Shown piece after piece: positions 35,716-46,034 of a stretch of DNA of 64,000 bases (positions within the stretch are counted from its first letter, which is position 1; every line of letters starts with the position of its first letter). The position numbers and the translations under genes were made by a program. The DNA lies in assembly GCF_033439725.1 (NCBI RefSeq), contig NW_026944388.1:2728001-2792000 (forward strand), in the 5' to 3' direction. This DNA comes from Neurospora tetraspora. Its lineage: Eukaryota; Ascomycota; Sordariomycetes; Sordariales; Sordariaceae. The notes beneath the pieces are model-generated. The model did no database searches. It saw only the letters and a list, made by a program, of their open reading frames with translations, and was not told where the DNA came from.

Positions 35716-38559
35716 ATGGGCTCTGTCTCTGTGGACTCTGAGCAGGACCACCTCTTCTCCGACCTGGAGGAGGAGTTCCTTGCCGCCGAGGACAACGAGA
35801 GGGAGAACGAGAACGACGTTGTCGACAATGACCTCGATTCGCTCTTTGGGGACGCTGCTGATGATGATTTGCATTCGCTCTTTTCCGAATCAGAAGACGA
35901 CGACGATCAACAAAAACAACATGAACAACACCAAGAACCACCATCACATCATGCCTCAGATCATGCACCAGAGCCGGGGCCGGTCGAGTTGACGCTGCCC
36001 CAACCATCAGCATCAACAAGCCAACAACCCCAACATCACCACCAGCAGCAGCAGCCTCTACCGTCACAAGACCTACCAACGCTATGTCCCACTGACTTCA
36101 CACCTGACGAGCTTGAACTCCTTGAGGCCTTAACTCCGCCTTTCACGGACGGTCATGATGAGTTAGAGGAAGGACAATGTATGCCCAGTGCCCCTGATCC
36201 GCCTGCAAGTCCCTTTTCGCTTCAGGATGGACACACTTCAGGTGGCCCAGCGGTTAGTACTCAGACTCCTTCAGATTTACCCCCCGAGCCCGCCCTATCG
36301 TTGGAGTCGTTGGATTGGTTGGGGGAGATCACGTTTGATGAGGCAGACATAGAGGCTGCTCTTGCACAGATGGAAAGGCCCGAGCTCTTACTGAACGGGA
36401 TGGTTGACCAAGTCTCAGACTCCTGGCAGGGCGAAGGCTCTCAACAACAGCCTCAACAACAGTCCATCTCGCAAAACCACCTCGAGATCCCTGCACAGGC
36501 CAGTGTTCCAAACTCTAGTCCTCCCGTGGCTCAAGAGCCCTATGCCGGTCTCCCCTTGGGCAATGCCTTACCACAGGTCAATGACCCAAACCTCCTCACT
36601 CCTTCTGCCAGTTCCCCGGAAAACACACCGCCAGCTCCTGTGGACAATCAGTACATTCGGGTGAGCGACATCCCCGGTTTTCGCTACGGTCACTGCTACA
36701 CCAACCGAGGAGCAACCATCACACGGCGTGTCGATCTCCACCCGAACCAGCTCCCGATTCTTCTGGACTATATCACCCTTGGTAAGTTCTCACCCCAATT
36801 ACTTGAACTTTGGTTGGACTCGTGCTAATTGTTTCACAGACCGGAACTCAAGATTGTCGGTACTGTATCGACGCCTCGAACTCAATGACTGGCAGGGCAA
36901 AGAGCTCAACAAGGAGATGAAGGACTTTGTACTGAATTCCCCTTTTCAGAGCCTTGTCCACCACAAAACTCAGGGTGATGTGAGGGGCATGAAGAATATG
37001 CTGGGGGGTGCCGCATATTATATGCTCACGACCGGTTGGGGAGAGAAGTGGTTCGGCTCGACAGAGTGCTATGTGTCCCCTGGGAATAGGCGCCAAACCA
37101 TATGGCCTAATGACTCGACCCTGTAAGTTTTCCAAGATCCCAAACACCTCCTTGCAACGAACAGCTGCTAACTCAAATTTACAGTATCATGGTCCACTTC
37201 ATGGGGCTCCTCTACCGCATTGTTTACCAGCAACAAGTCTTCTTTCGAAAAAAGGAAAAGGACGCAGTAAAGAACAACCCGAATGCACTCCTATCGCCAG
37301 AACCCTCTGAGGCATCTGCATCTTCACCCGCACCAGTTGCCGAGTTGGAAGCGTTTTCGCCGGAAGCAACCACTGCCTCACCTATACCAGAAACGGGTTC
37401 CGAAGGGTCAGAGACAGGTTCCGAAGGTTCAACCACGACCGCGACAACGACCTCTACCAGAGCATCTAGCATCAGTTCGCAGACTGTGATAGAAAGTGTC
37501 GAGACTGGAGCGCCGGTTGCTCTAGAGGTATCCAGCAACACGACCACAACAGCTGCGATCGAGAATCCCTGCAGTACTGTCACTGACAATGCTCTACCTG
37601 TGGAGATGGATATCACGAGCGAACCTAATTTTGCCGAGACTTCAGCATCAGTCCCCATCCCGGAGCCACGTGCGGCTTCTGTCGGCGTCGTCGAACCGAT
37701 TGTCACAAGTAACACTACTCCAACTGCCGCCCCTACCACCACCGAAGCCCCAGTCAAGACGATTGTGCCAACTATTGCGACCAACACCACTCAAACCGCC
37801 ACTCCTGTTCCCATAGCTGCCGCCCCTACAGCCACCGTAGCTCCTGTTCAGACGACCGTACCAATTACCACAACCACCCCCGCCCAAACCGTCACTCTTG
37901 TTCCTACCCCAGCATCAGTCAATACCAGTGTACCGAATATCACAACCAGCACCACTCAAACCGTCGCTCCTGTTTCCACTCCAGCACCTGTCAACACCAT
38001 ACCAGCAGATCCTACACCCACACCCAGCACCACCTCAACCGCAACCTCAACCGCCACCCAAACCGACGACCTGATCTTCACCGGCACCCGGAAGCGCACC
38101 CATGATGAGTTCGCTAAGGGCTGCGAACAAGAAGTAGCCCAACAAGCAACAACAGGTCCAGCCCCAGGCCCAGCCCCAGCCCTAGTCCCAATCCCAGCCT
38201 CAGTCCCACTCCCCGTCAAACTAGAAACAGTCTTCTTCGTCCTCGACGTCCCCGACGACGCCGACCTCACCTACCACGTGCACATGAAGAACCGTTCCAC
38301 CAACGAGGACGTCAGCCCGCCCGTAACCTACCAGCACTCCCACTCGCCTATCGTCCGCAGCGGGTTCTACACCTACATTATGAACACCATCGGGACCATC
38401 TGCGGCAGAACTAGTGTTTCTCCGTACATCCATGTCCTGTCGGCCGGCTGCCCGCGGAATGTGAGGAGTGATGGGGATTGGGACTCGGTGGTGATGGATG
38501 TGTATAATCAGAAGCTGGCGGGGAAGGAGGGGCCTGTTTTGGTGATGTGTTATGTTTGA
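35716..38559 (+). CDS. Unrecognised 907-residue protein with Thr-rich repeat region
   Basis: There are three exons: 35716-36781, 36840-37122 and 37185-38559. Introns have GTAAGT donors and good branch points (TGCTAAT and GCTAACT). All junctions keep frame and join conserved-looking sequence. The N-terminal 310 residues are acidic and Gln/His/Pro-rich. Residues about 312-480 look like a folded domain with many aromatics (DIPGFRYGHCYTNRGATITR, WGEKWFGSTECY, FMGLLYRIVYQQQVFF). Then follows a Thr/Pro/Ala/Val-rich region with at least four imperfect units of about 25 residues (xTTQTxxPVPTPAPVxTxVP) at about 650-760. A second short domain of about 110 residues ends the protein (ETVFFVLDVPDDADLTYHVH onward). 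No signal peptide or membrane span is seen. I do not recognise the family. The acidic Gln-rich start would suit a nuclear protein, but that is speculation. Confidence 0.82.
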
Positions 38560-39402
38560 GGGGAAGGAGAAGGGGGTGGAGATGGAGATGGTGATGAGGA
38601 TGAGCAGAAAGGGATGGTGATTCAGAGAAGAGGATTGAAGCAAGTGTTGTGGAGAAAAAGAGCGAAGGGTGGCCTGGCTTCTCGAGATCTACTATGATCT
38701 GAGAAGCCCATGTGCCAAGCAGGGGCTTTGTGTGTCTCGGAAAAGGGTATCAGAGTGTGATCTCAGAGAAAGAAAGGGATGGAGGTAGATTTGCAGTTTT
38801 GGCGTTGGGGAAAAGTGTGTTATCAGGATGTCTGATCCTACCTATAGAGGGTTGTGGATTTTCAGATTGATTTTTTTTTTTGGTCTTCGGCGGGTAGCTA
38901 TGTCCTCGTTGACAACGTTTCCTCCATTGAGGTGCCCGAAAAGGAGTTATGGTTTATTAGGGATTTCTTTTGTTTCTACTATACCCTTAGGTTAGATCAG
39001 TGTCTCTAGGAGGAACAAATTCACGTCTGGGTTGATAGTGTCTTTGCTTCCAAAATCATGTGTTGTGTTCACAGCGAAATGTTCGAGATACGAAAAGGAG
39101 AAAAGGTCCAGAAGAGTCAAGCTCAGTTGATGCGTGTGCTATGTTATTTACGTAGTTCGAACCAGGTGGTGATACTTGCTCATTTCACCATTTGTGTCCA
39201 GCATGGCGTAGTAGTCTCTTCCTATCCCCCTTTCCGTAGCCCAGCGGTTCCACAACACCAGACCATAACAACCATACGAGCAACGTAGATAGCACTTTCA
39301 GATTCAGCTATATGAACTCTCTCCCTCCAGCTTATATACTCCCCTCATTATCATTCCATAAACGCCAGTGCTTAAGAACTTCTCCAATCCTCACACCCTC
39401 GA
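38560..39402. other. Intergenic, 0.8 kb between convergent genes
   Basis: The presumed 3' untranslated regions of the 907-residue protein gene and the membrane-protein gene meet here. A T11 run lies near 38871-38881. I see no other feature. Confidence 0.5.
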
Positions 39403-41271
39403 TCAACGGGAAACGCACTCAGCCCCATAAACAGCCGAAGACCCAACTCCCAATCCTCCCAGCGCCGTCAACCCCCACGCAAGAGCCGCCGACTCCCAAT
39501 CAAACTCATCATCCGGCAAGACATCACCCTCCACAGCCTGCGCCCTAACCGCCGGTGTAGGCTCATAAGTCGAGTCAGCTGCTGCATCAGGTACACCAGC
39601 CACCTCGTTAATGGTTCCCAGCTCCGGCTCCGGCGTCGGTTCCTGCTTGATCTTGCGTGGCCTTCCCCGTCTCCTTGGTGCCTGGTTCGGGCTAGTCTCT
39701 GCATTGCCATTGGCGGTAAGAGCCTCGGCGAGCTTCGAGCTTACATGCTTGCCACGGTCCCTAAGCTTCATGGTCAAGCTTGAAGAAGAGCTCGGGCGCG
39801 AGGGTTCGCTCTCCGAAATCGGCTCGGGTTCCGTAATCCCCATCTTTGCGACGTTCGGGTACGAAGGGGGAAGCGCTTTCTTTGCGTCCTTCTTTCCGTA
39901 GAATGGCGCTACCGATTTGAGCATGTGGTCCACGTCTAAGGCGCGAACCGCTGCCCAGATACCGAGGCTGAAAGCGCACAGGAGGACGTCCTTGCCAGCG
40001 GCTGCGACGGCTGGGTGGTCTGTCATGGAGCCTAGAATCTTTTCCATGGCGGTTGTGCTTCGCTCCCAGGCTGATCGCTTTTCGATGTCGAAGGGGATTC
40101 TGACGCTGTGACGGTGCTTGTACGAGCCAGGGAGGTTGTACCAGAGACCGGCGATAGATGTCTTGCAGTGCAGAAGCAGGCTTGCAACTGACATGACGTT
40201 GAAGAGTTTGGTGAGGGAACTGTAGGTGTCGTGTGGCTCGGTGTGGATCGTTCCCCAGGACTTGGGAATGATGGCTGGTAGAACCAGAGGCGCAAGGGAC
40301 AGTGCCTTGGAGATAGCAACGGCTGTGGGGAAGTTGACGGTTCCTGCGGTTCGAGGCACCCAGAGCATGACGAGGTAGTTGAGAACAAGGAGGATGTGGA
40401 AGAAGGCGGGCTTCGGGAACCAGTTGGTGGGTTTCGGTGGGAACGCGCGAGCGAGGAGCTTCGATAGTCTGCAGGGGCATTAGTTAGCCAGACTATAGAG
40501 TTGTTGGAAAAGACCAATTGTAAAGCCATACCTCGACTTGTGAGTATTATCAATGGGCGCAGGCGTCAAAAGCATAGCGACGTAGAGCAAGTTCTGCGCA
40601 AATGAGAGATTGACCAAATGCGCAAGCAGTGCATATGCCCAGAGGAAAGGTATATTTCTCCTGCGGCCTTCGACTGCCAGCAACATGGTCCATGAGACCG
40701 TTGCCAGATCGAGCTGCTGTCCCCACCACAGTCTCCGTGCTTTTTCTGCAACGATCTCGAGAGCATCGAGGTAGAGCGGTGTATCATTCAACCAAGCGCG
40801 GACATGTTCGGGTGTGAGGTTCTCGAGGCTGAAGCCGCCGGACAGTGTCTGCTGAAGAGGGATGCCGCGCTCGGATGCCCATACTTTGTATGAGAGGGTC
40901 AGATACTCCAATCCAGATTTGATGGCAGATCCTAGACTCAGAAGTGATAGACTGCCGAACGTCGCCGCCAGCTTTTGTCGTTGCGATATCCGGCCACGCG
41001 TGTCTTGGGCTGGGCCCAGTTGGGCATACGATCGGTAGAGGCCCAAGCCGATGATGTAAGTGAGATAGAGAGAGGCTGTGATATGCGATCCCGCCAGAAC
41101 CAAGGGTAGATACCTGTAGAAGTATCCGAATTAGCTGATTGTACACATCGTAGACACATACTTAGCTTCCTCTCTTTTGCTTTCACCACTTGGGCGTGTA
41201 TAAGTGGGAGCTACCCGATGGCGCATAGTCGTAACGTACCTTGGCTCTGATTCTAGAGCGACGGGAGCCAT
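39403..41271 (-). CDS. Polytopic membrane protein with AT-hook-like tail
   Basis: Three exons, 41271-41240, 41113-40532 and 40468-39403, encode 559 residues. Intron 1 has a GTACGT donor, intron 2 GTATGG; both junctions split Arg codons in frame. The product starts MAPVALESEPRYLPLVLAG. About eight hydrophobic segments can be seen, for example at 12-36, around 60-85, 150-215 and 235-290, and a final one (ALAWGLTALGGLGVG). There is no cleavable signal. Between the last two is a long hydrophilic loop of about 150 residues. It contains RRRGRPRKIKQEP near residue 466-478, which matches the AT-hook core GRPRK. I do not recognise the family. If the loop is nucleoplasmic the protein could sit in the nuclear envelope, but the motif may be chance. 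It is divergent from ARL3. Confidence 0.82.
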
Positions 41272-41721
41272 GGCGAAGGCTGTAAATGTGCTCTTGGATG
41301 TCTAGAGAAGCTTCTGTGCCATGGAGAAGAATGGGGAAAGAAGAAGCAGAAAGTCAGAGAGAAAGCTGGAAGCGGCCTGATGCTGTGAAACTGGCCTATG
41401 ACGACACAGAGAGCTCCCCGCGGGTTCTTATCTTATCGGGCTGATCCATCCCTAGCGGTCCACGTTTCAGACCAGAAACCCACTGAAGCCGCTAACTTGG
41501 GATGGCAAGCCCCTGTCAGCCCGTTAGAGATGTGGGGCCTCGACGCTGTGTGATCGGCCCCCCGGCGCGTTTGACAAGTCTGGGGAAGACACGCTCCCGA
41601 TCCCGTTGCGGCAAGTCTTCCGTGTACATAGACAATATCGTCGAGAGTCTCTACAACACCTGTTGCCTTTCCACACGCCCTTGCCAGATCCATTAGCACC
41701 TCCCCGAGACAAATCGCCAAC
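41272..41721. promoter_or_regulatory. Divergent promoter, membrane protein / ARL3 (450 bp)
   Basis: The two start codons lie 450 bp apart facing away. A tandem GATA-type sequence CTTATCTTATC at 41427-41437 runs on into CGGG, so its reverse strand reads CCCGATAAGATAAG. The 11-mer is identical to that in the SIN1/PRCC promoter, and its CCGATAAG half recurs twice in the UTP10/NOC3 promoter. Confidence 0.55.
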
Positions 41722-42446
41722 ATGTATCACCTAGCAAAGGGTCTCTACCGATTAGCGACCAGTAAAGAGGGTTAGCTTCCCTTCCCTTCCATTTAACCCC
41801 TTTTCCATCTTATCCCATAGTCCACTAACACCCACCCTCTTCCCGCACCGCAGAATACTCCGTCATCCTCCTAGGTCTCGACAATGCCGGAAAGACCACC
41901 TTTCACGAACAAGTCAAAGCCCTCTTCCACCCCGACCAACCCGAGCCCAAGTTGAAAACGGTTCCTACGGTCGGCCAAAATGTCTCCACCATCACCCTTC
42001 CCGACATGTACCTGAAGCTCTGGGACGTCGGGGGTCAGCTCTCCCTGCGCGCCCTGTGGCACTCGTACTACTCGTCCTGCCACGCCATCATCTTTATCAT
42101 CGACAGCACCGACATTGGCGACGGCCAAATCGAGCGTGATCAGAACAACGGCCGGCTGGACGAGTGTCGGGCCGTGTTGGAGGACGTGCTGCAGCACTCG
42201 GAGACGGAAGGCGTACCGCTGTTGATACTGGCGAACAAGCAGGACCGAGAAGACTGCGTCGAGGTGGTGCGGATCAAGGAAGGGTTGGTGAAGAAGGTCT
42301 TTGAGGGCGAGAAGAGCGCGAGTATTAGGGACTCGAGGGTGTTACCCGTGTCGGCACTGACGGGGACGGGCGTGAGGGAGGCGGTGGAGTGGGTTAGGTC
42401 AAGGGTTAAGTGGAACAAGGAGTCGAGGCCGCCGGTTATGCGGTGA
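41722..42446 (+). CDS. ARL3: ARF-like GTPase of the ARL3/ARFRP1 type
   Basis: The exons are 41722-41770 and 41854-42446, 213 residues. The intron uses an unusual GTTAGC donor, but the junction restores the family sequence TSKEEYSVILLGLDNAGKTT. All G motifs are present: GLDNAGKT (P-loop), PTVGQN (switch I), WDVGGQ (switch II), NKQD and SALTG. The N-terminus is MYHLAKGLY with no Gly at position 2, so it cannot be N-myristoylated. It matches yeast Arl3p and human ARFRP1, which are N-terminally acetylated by NatC and placed on the trans-Golgi by Sys1, where they recruit Arl1 and golgins. An insertion DGQIERDQNNGRLDE between switch II and the NKQD motif, longer than in ARF proteins, is typical of this subfamily. 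Identification is strong; the function is by homology. Confidence 0.92.
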
Positions 42447-43220
42447 GCAACTGATTGATGGAGAGAACGATTTATATCACGACGGCAAGCTTGCAGACGT
42501 ACATCAACGTACATCGACAGCGTCTGAGCGGAGGATCCTACGCGGGAGCCGATTCCTCGCTGTTGGGCCAGCAAAGCTTGGAACTCGCCTGCTGTTGATC
42601 AACACCGCCTGCTAAATGACCAAGGGGGTAGATCATGAGCGCTCCGAGACCCCGCTGCCGGCTTCCAAAATCACCCTTACTGGAGCGCGAGATCACCTCA
42701 CCACCGGATCAAAAGACGGCAAAATTGGACGGGAGTGGATCATGGGGGAAAAGGCCTAGAAGCATCTTGGGAGCTCAGACATGGGTTTTAACTAAACCTT
42801 TGAGCTCATTGCGTCTAGAAGAGATAGAGGCTGGGACACTGCGGTTACCTGGCGCCTATATGTTCTCCTTGTTCATCTAGCAGCTTTACCGGCAGCTGAG
42901 GGCTTGGGGATTAAGCTGATGGCAAGATACCCTGTAGAATGTTAGATAGCCATTCCGGTCGCCGTTGCGGGGCCATTCCCTTCAGACCAGACATGAGGGA
43001 GAACACGTCCTTCGCGGCGCCTCCCCTAATAATAGAACCCATTCCATGGAGCGGCTTGCCTCTTGGACAACGCTTGCGGTTCTCTTGACCGTGAAAGCAA
43101 GGTCAGCTACATAGCTGCCTCGTATCCTCGCCAGATTCCGCCCTAGCCACACAGCTTTTTCTTCTCGGCTCTATGGCCGTACCTGGGTATCTCACTTCTT
43201 CCTCTACTTCCTCAACCGCG
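42447..43220. other. Intergenic, 0.8 kb between convergent genes
   Basis: This is the 3' space of ARL3 and RRP45. Only short frames are present and I see no RNA gene or repeat of note. Confidence 0.5.
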
Positions 43221-44199
43221 TCACCCAACAACACGATCATTCTCCGCCCTCAACTCGGCCATAAAGCCGCCCTTATCCCTCCTCTTCGCATCCTCCGCCA
43301 ACTTGCCATCCAAGAACGTCGAGAACTCCTTCACCTTCGTCAGCGCCACGCTGGTACACTGCAGCAGCGCAACCGCCTCCACCGGCACGCCCCCGAGCTT
43401 CGCGATCTGGCAGATCTCGCCGTGCCTGTTCAAGCTAATCGTGACACTGGCGACCCTGACCTGTTCCTCCATCCAATCCGCATCCAGCAGCGCCGTCTCG
43501 CCCTCGTCGCCAAAGAAGCTCCACGTCACGCAGAAAGGCGAGTGCAGCCAACCCAGCGGCACCGGCTCCCGCTCCGCGGGCGTGTACACCGTCAGCACGC
43601 CGTTCTCTATGCTCGTGTCGGGCTTGCGGAAGTGGCGGAGGGCGGCGACGACGGCGAAGCAGGCCGCGTCCGTCAGGTTGCCGTCGTGCGAGAGCACGTG
43701 CACGTCGACCCGGACGGACCAGCACTTTTGCCCCGCGACCAGGCAGAGCGACTCGGTGTCGAGGGCGCCGGAGCGGCGGACCGTCTTTTCGAGCAGGCGA
43801 GACAGCAGGACTTCGGTTTCGGTCGGCCGGTTCACTTCGAAGTGAGGCGCGGTCATGGGGGAGAGTTCGGTGGCGATGGTGAAGATGCCGTCGAGCGGGC
43901 GGTCGGCGAAGGGGACGGTTACTTCGGCGGAGGCTTTGGCGAGGATTCTGGATGGGGAAATTTGGTTAGTATCTAGGCGTGTCTCAAATTGAATATGCGT
44001 GGTGTTGTGGTGGTGAGAGTACACAAACGTACTTTGTCTTGCCAAGTGATACATTAGCGACGCCATATTCGTCTCCAAAGGTGAGCTCTAGCGGGCGGTA
44101 TTGGTCGAACTCGCGGCCATCGAGGCGGATCTGTTCGTCTTGAAGCGCCTTCAAGAGGAAAGCCTTCTCGTTGGCTGATGGTTCTGCTTCTCTAGGCAT
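43221..44199 (-). CDS. RRP45: Exosome complex subunit RRP45 (RNase PH-like)
   Basis: The exons are 44199-44033 and 43947-43221, with a GTACGT donor and a CCAG acceptor; the product is 297 residues. It opens MPREAEPSANEKAFLLKAL, followed by RLDGREFDQYRPLEL, the conserved RNase PH start of RRP45/EXOSC9, and LGKTKILAKASAEV across the splice junction. The second half carries the LTDAACFAVVAALRHFRKP motif of the RNase PH fold. In the eukaryotic exosome RRP45 pairs with RRP41 in the catalytically inactive ring that threads RNA toward Rrp44 and Rrp6, in nucleus and cytoplasm. The protein ends soon after the RNase PH fold and lacks the long C-terminal extension of the human protein, as in yeast. It is divergent from the splicing-factor gene CWC15. 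Confidence 0.9.
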
Positions 44200-44615
44200 T
44201 TTGACTGAGTTTGTTTACTTTTGGATGAAGATTCAAGATCACTGTGCTGCGGTTGCACCCAGTCGCTATGGTCCCATTTCTGCCACTAAAGTCCGCCAAA
44301 ATTTGGCGGGTTCTGCCGCTGCGGCATGCGGTCTGGGCCTGGCGGGCGGTCAAGAAGCGCGCCTGCGAGACTGGACCCCAGGGCGTCATTGGATCCATTT
44401 ATGTACCAAACACTGAGCACTGGTGCTGCATTGGATGTCCACTGCCAGTTTCGCCATCAACAACTTCTCTCTGCAGCATTTTCCAACACCAACACCACCG
44501 GCCTCTCGCCCTCCTCTATCACGCGCGCGCTTCATCCATCTCCAACCCACCCACCGCCATCGACCGCCAAACCCAAGAACTATCTCTACGTACCTAACCG
44601 AATCAAGCCGCCAAA
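44200..44615. promoter_or_regulatory. Divergent promoter, RRP45 / CWC15 (416 bp) with two palindromes
   Basis: Two odd-length perfect palindromes lie side by side near the centre. CCGCCAAA-A-TTTGGCGG spans 44293-44309 and TGCCGC-T-GCGGCA spans 44314-44326. Each half of the first resembles TTTSSCGC-type cell-cycle sites; binding is untested. A CT-rich stretch near 44440-44560 leads into the CWC15 start. Confidence 0.6.
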
Positions 44616-45568
44616 ATGACCACAGCACACAGACCTACCTTCGACCCGGTACGCATCCCACTACCATCCTCATCCTCATCCTCATCCTCATCCTCATCCT
44701 CCCCCAATCAACGGAATAGAATCCCGCCGCATTCTCCTTTTGTCGCCCGCCTACTAACTAACAAATTCCCCAACAGGCCAAAGGCAAAGAAGCCCTCCGC
44801 GGTCCCGCCTACCACCAACGTCTCCTACCCGCCTACACCCAGCTCAAGTTCCGCAAGCCCGGCCAGGGCGGCGTCGCTGGGGCATCCGAAGACCGCGACA
44901 CGCGCGACCTGCGCGCCGAGCTGCTGGCTGCTGAGGAGGCGCACAAGGCCAAGTTGAGGGGTGGAAGACCTGCTTTGATTTCTTCTGGCGATGATGTCGA
45001 CAACGAGAAAGCGGGAGGAGCTAAGCGGCCATTGGCTTTGACGGGTGGTGGTGACAACAAAGAGGAGGAAGACCAAGAAGCCAAACGACGAAGGATATTA
45101 GAGTTGACGAGGGAGATTGATGCCGACGACTCCTCAGATGACGACGATGACAACGACGACAATTCAGACGCGGCGGGCTCGGAGGCGGGCGACGCAAAGA
45201 ACAAACACAACGACGACGACGACGCCTCATCAGACTCTTCCGACTCAGACTCCGACTCCGACAGCGACGACGAAGAAGCCGAACTCCAACGCGAACTCGA
45301 GCGCGTGCGCCGCGAGCGTCAAGAGAAGCGCGAGCGCGAGGAGCTTGAGCGCCAAAAGGCCGAAGAAGAGCAGCGCGAGAAGGACATAGCGCTCGGCAAT
45401 CCGCTGCTGAACAAGCCGGACTTTACGGTCAAGAGGCGGTGGGACGATGACGTGGTGTTTAAGAACCAGGCGAGAGGGGTGGATGATAGGAATAAGAAGA
45501 AGGAGTTTGTGAATGATTTGTTGAGGAGTGATTTCCATAGGAGGTTTATGAGCAAGTATGTTCGTTAA
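44616..45568 (+). CDS. CWC15: Pre-mRNA splicing factor CWC15
   Basis: The exons are 44616-44648 (11 codons) and 44777-45568, giving 274 residues. The intron is 128 nt with a GTACGC donor and an AACAG acceptor. The start [17 protein letters not shown] is the hallmark of the Cwf15/Cwc15 family and is only formed by this splice. The middle is strongly acidic with Asp/Ser runs (about 115-180), followed by a charged helix (about 180-215). The conserved C-terminal domain reads [25 protein letters not shown] and ends in [11 protein letters not shown]. Cwc15 is a component of the Prp19-associated (NTC) spliceosome core. The intron carries a six-unit CATCCT repeat. Identification is firm. Confidence 0.95.
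44665..44700. repeat. Hexanucleotide microsatellite (CATCCT)6 in the CWC15 intron
   Basis: Six exact CATCCT units occupy 36 of the 128 intron bases, starting 17 nt after the donor. The tract is pyrimidine-rich on the transcript, so length variation could affect splicing of this splicing-factor gene. Confidence 0.85.
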
Positions 45569-46034
45569 GCCGGAGGGTTTGGAAGGGATGGGATTGGTGA
45601 GGAGTGCGCAGTGGCGGATGAGAGAGGAGAGAAAGGGGGGGGGGGGGGGGGGGGGGGGAGAAGATACCCAAAGGATCAAGGCTAAACAGAGCGAACTATC
45701 TTCCTCTTTGCGACACAATTGGCTTTGTAGGAGAGTATCCTGCGTGCATGCTCGATGAGCGAGCGATAGACGAATTCACAGGACACAAAATAAGTACAAC
45801 CAACAAACAAGACTTTCAAGATTCATTGCATATCTATTGACATCAAACCCAACCATGACTTTTTGTACCTAACGCCAGTTACAAATGCAAATGCTATCCA
45901 TCCATCCATCCATCTACAGGATATCCTTCAACATGATCAAGAACATTGATCATATACCACACATAAACGTCGTTCCGTGACCATTAATCACATTACGTAC
46001 TCTTCCAACAATCGCCTTTACCCCCAGCAACCCC
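45569..46034. other. Intergenic, 466 bp between convergent CWC15 and UTP10
   Basis: This is the 3' space of both genes. It contains a G24 homopolymer (listed) and an ATCC tetranucleotide run at about 45896-45915. I see no gene. Confidence 0.6.
45635..45658. repeat. Homopolymer G24
   Basis: Twenty-four consecutive G lie 67 nt after the CWC15 stop codon, just after a purine-rich GAGAGGAGAGAAA lead-in. Long G runs are rare in genomes. The exact length may be affected by sequencing error. Confidence 0.85.

Noticed and set aside
44665-44700. CRISPR-like array
   Set aside because: This is a continuous hexamer repeat with no spacers. No spaced repeat array was found anywhere in the window.
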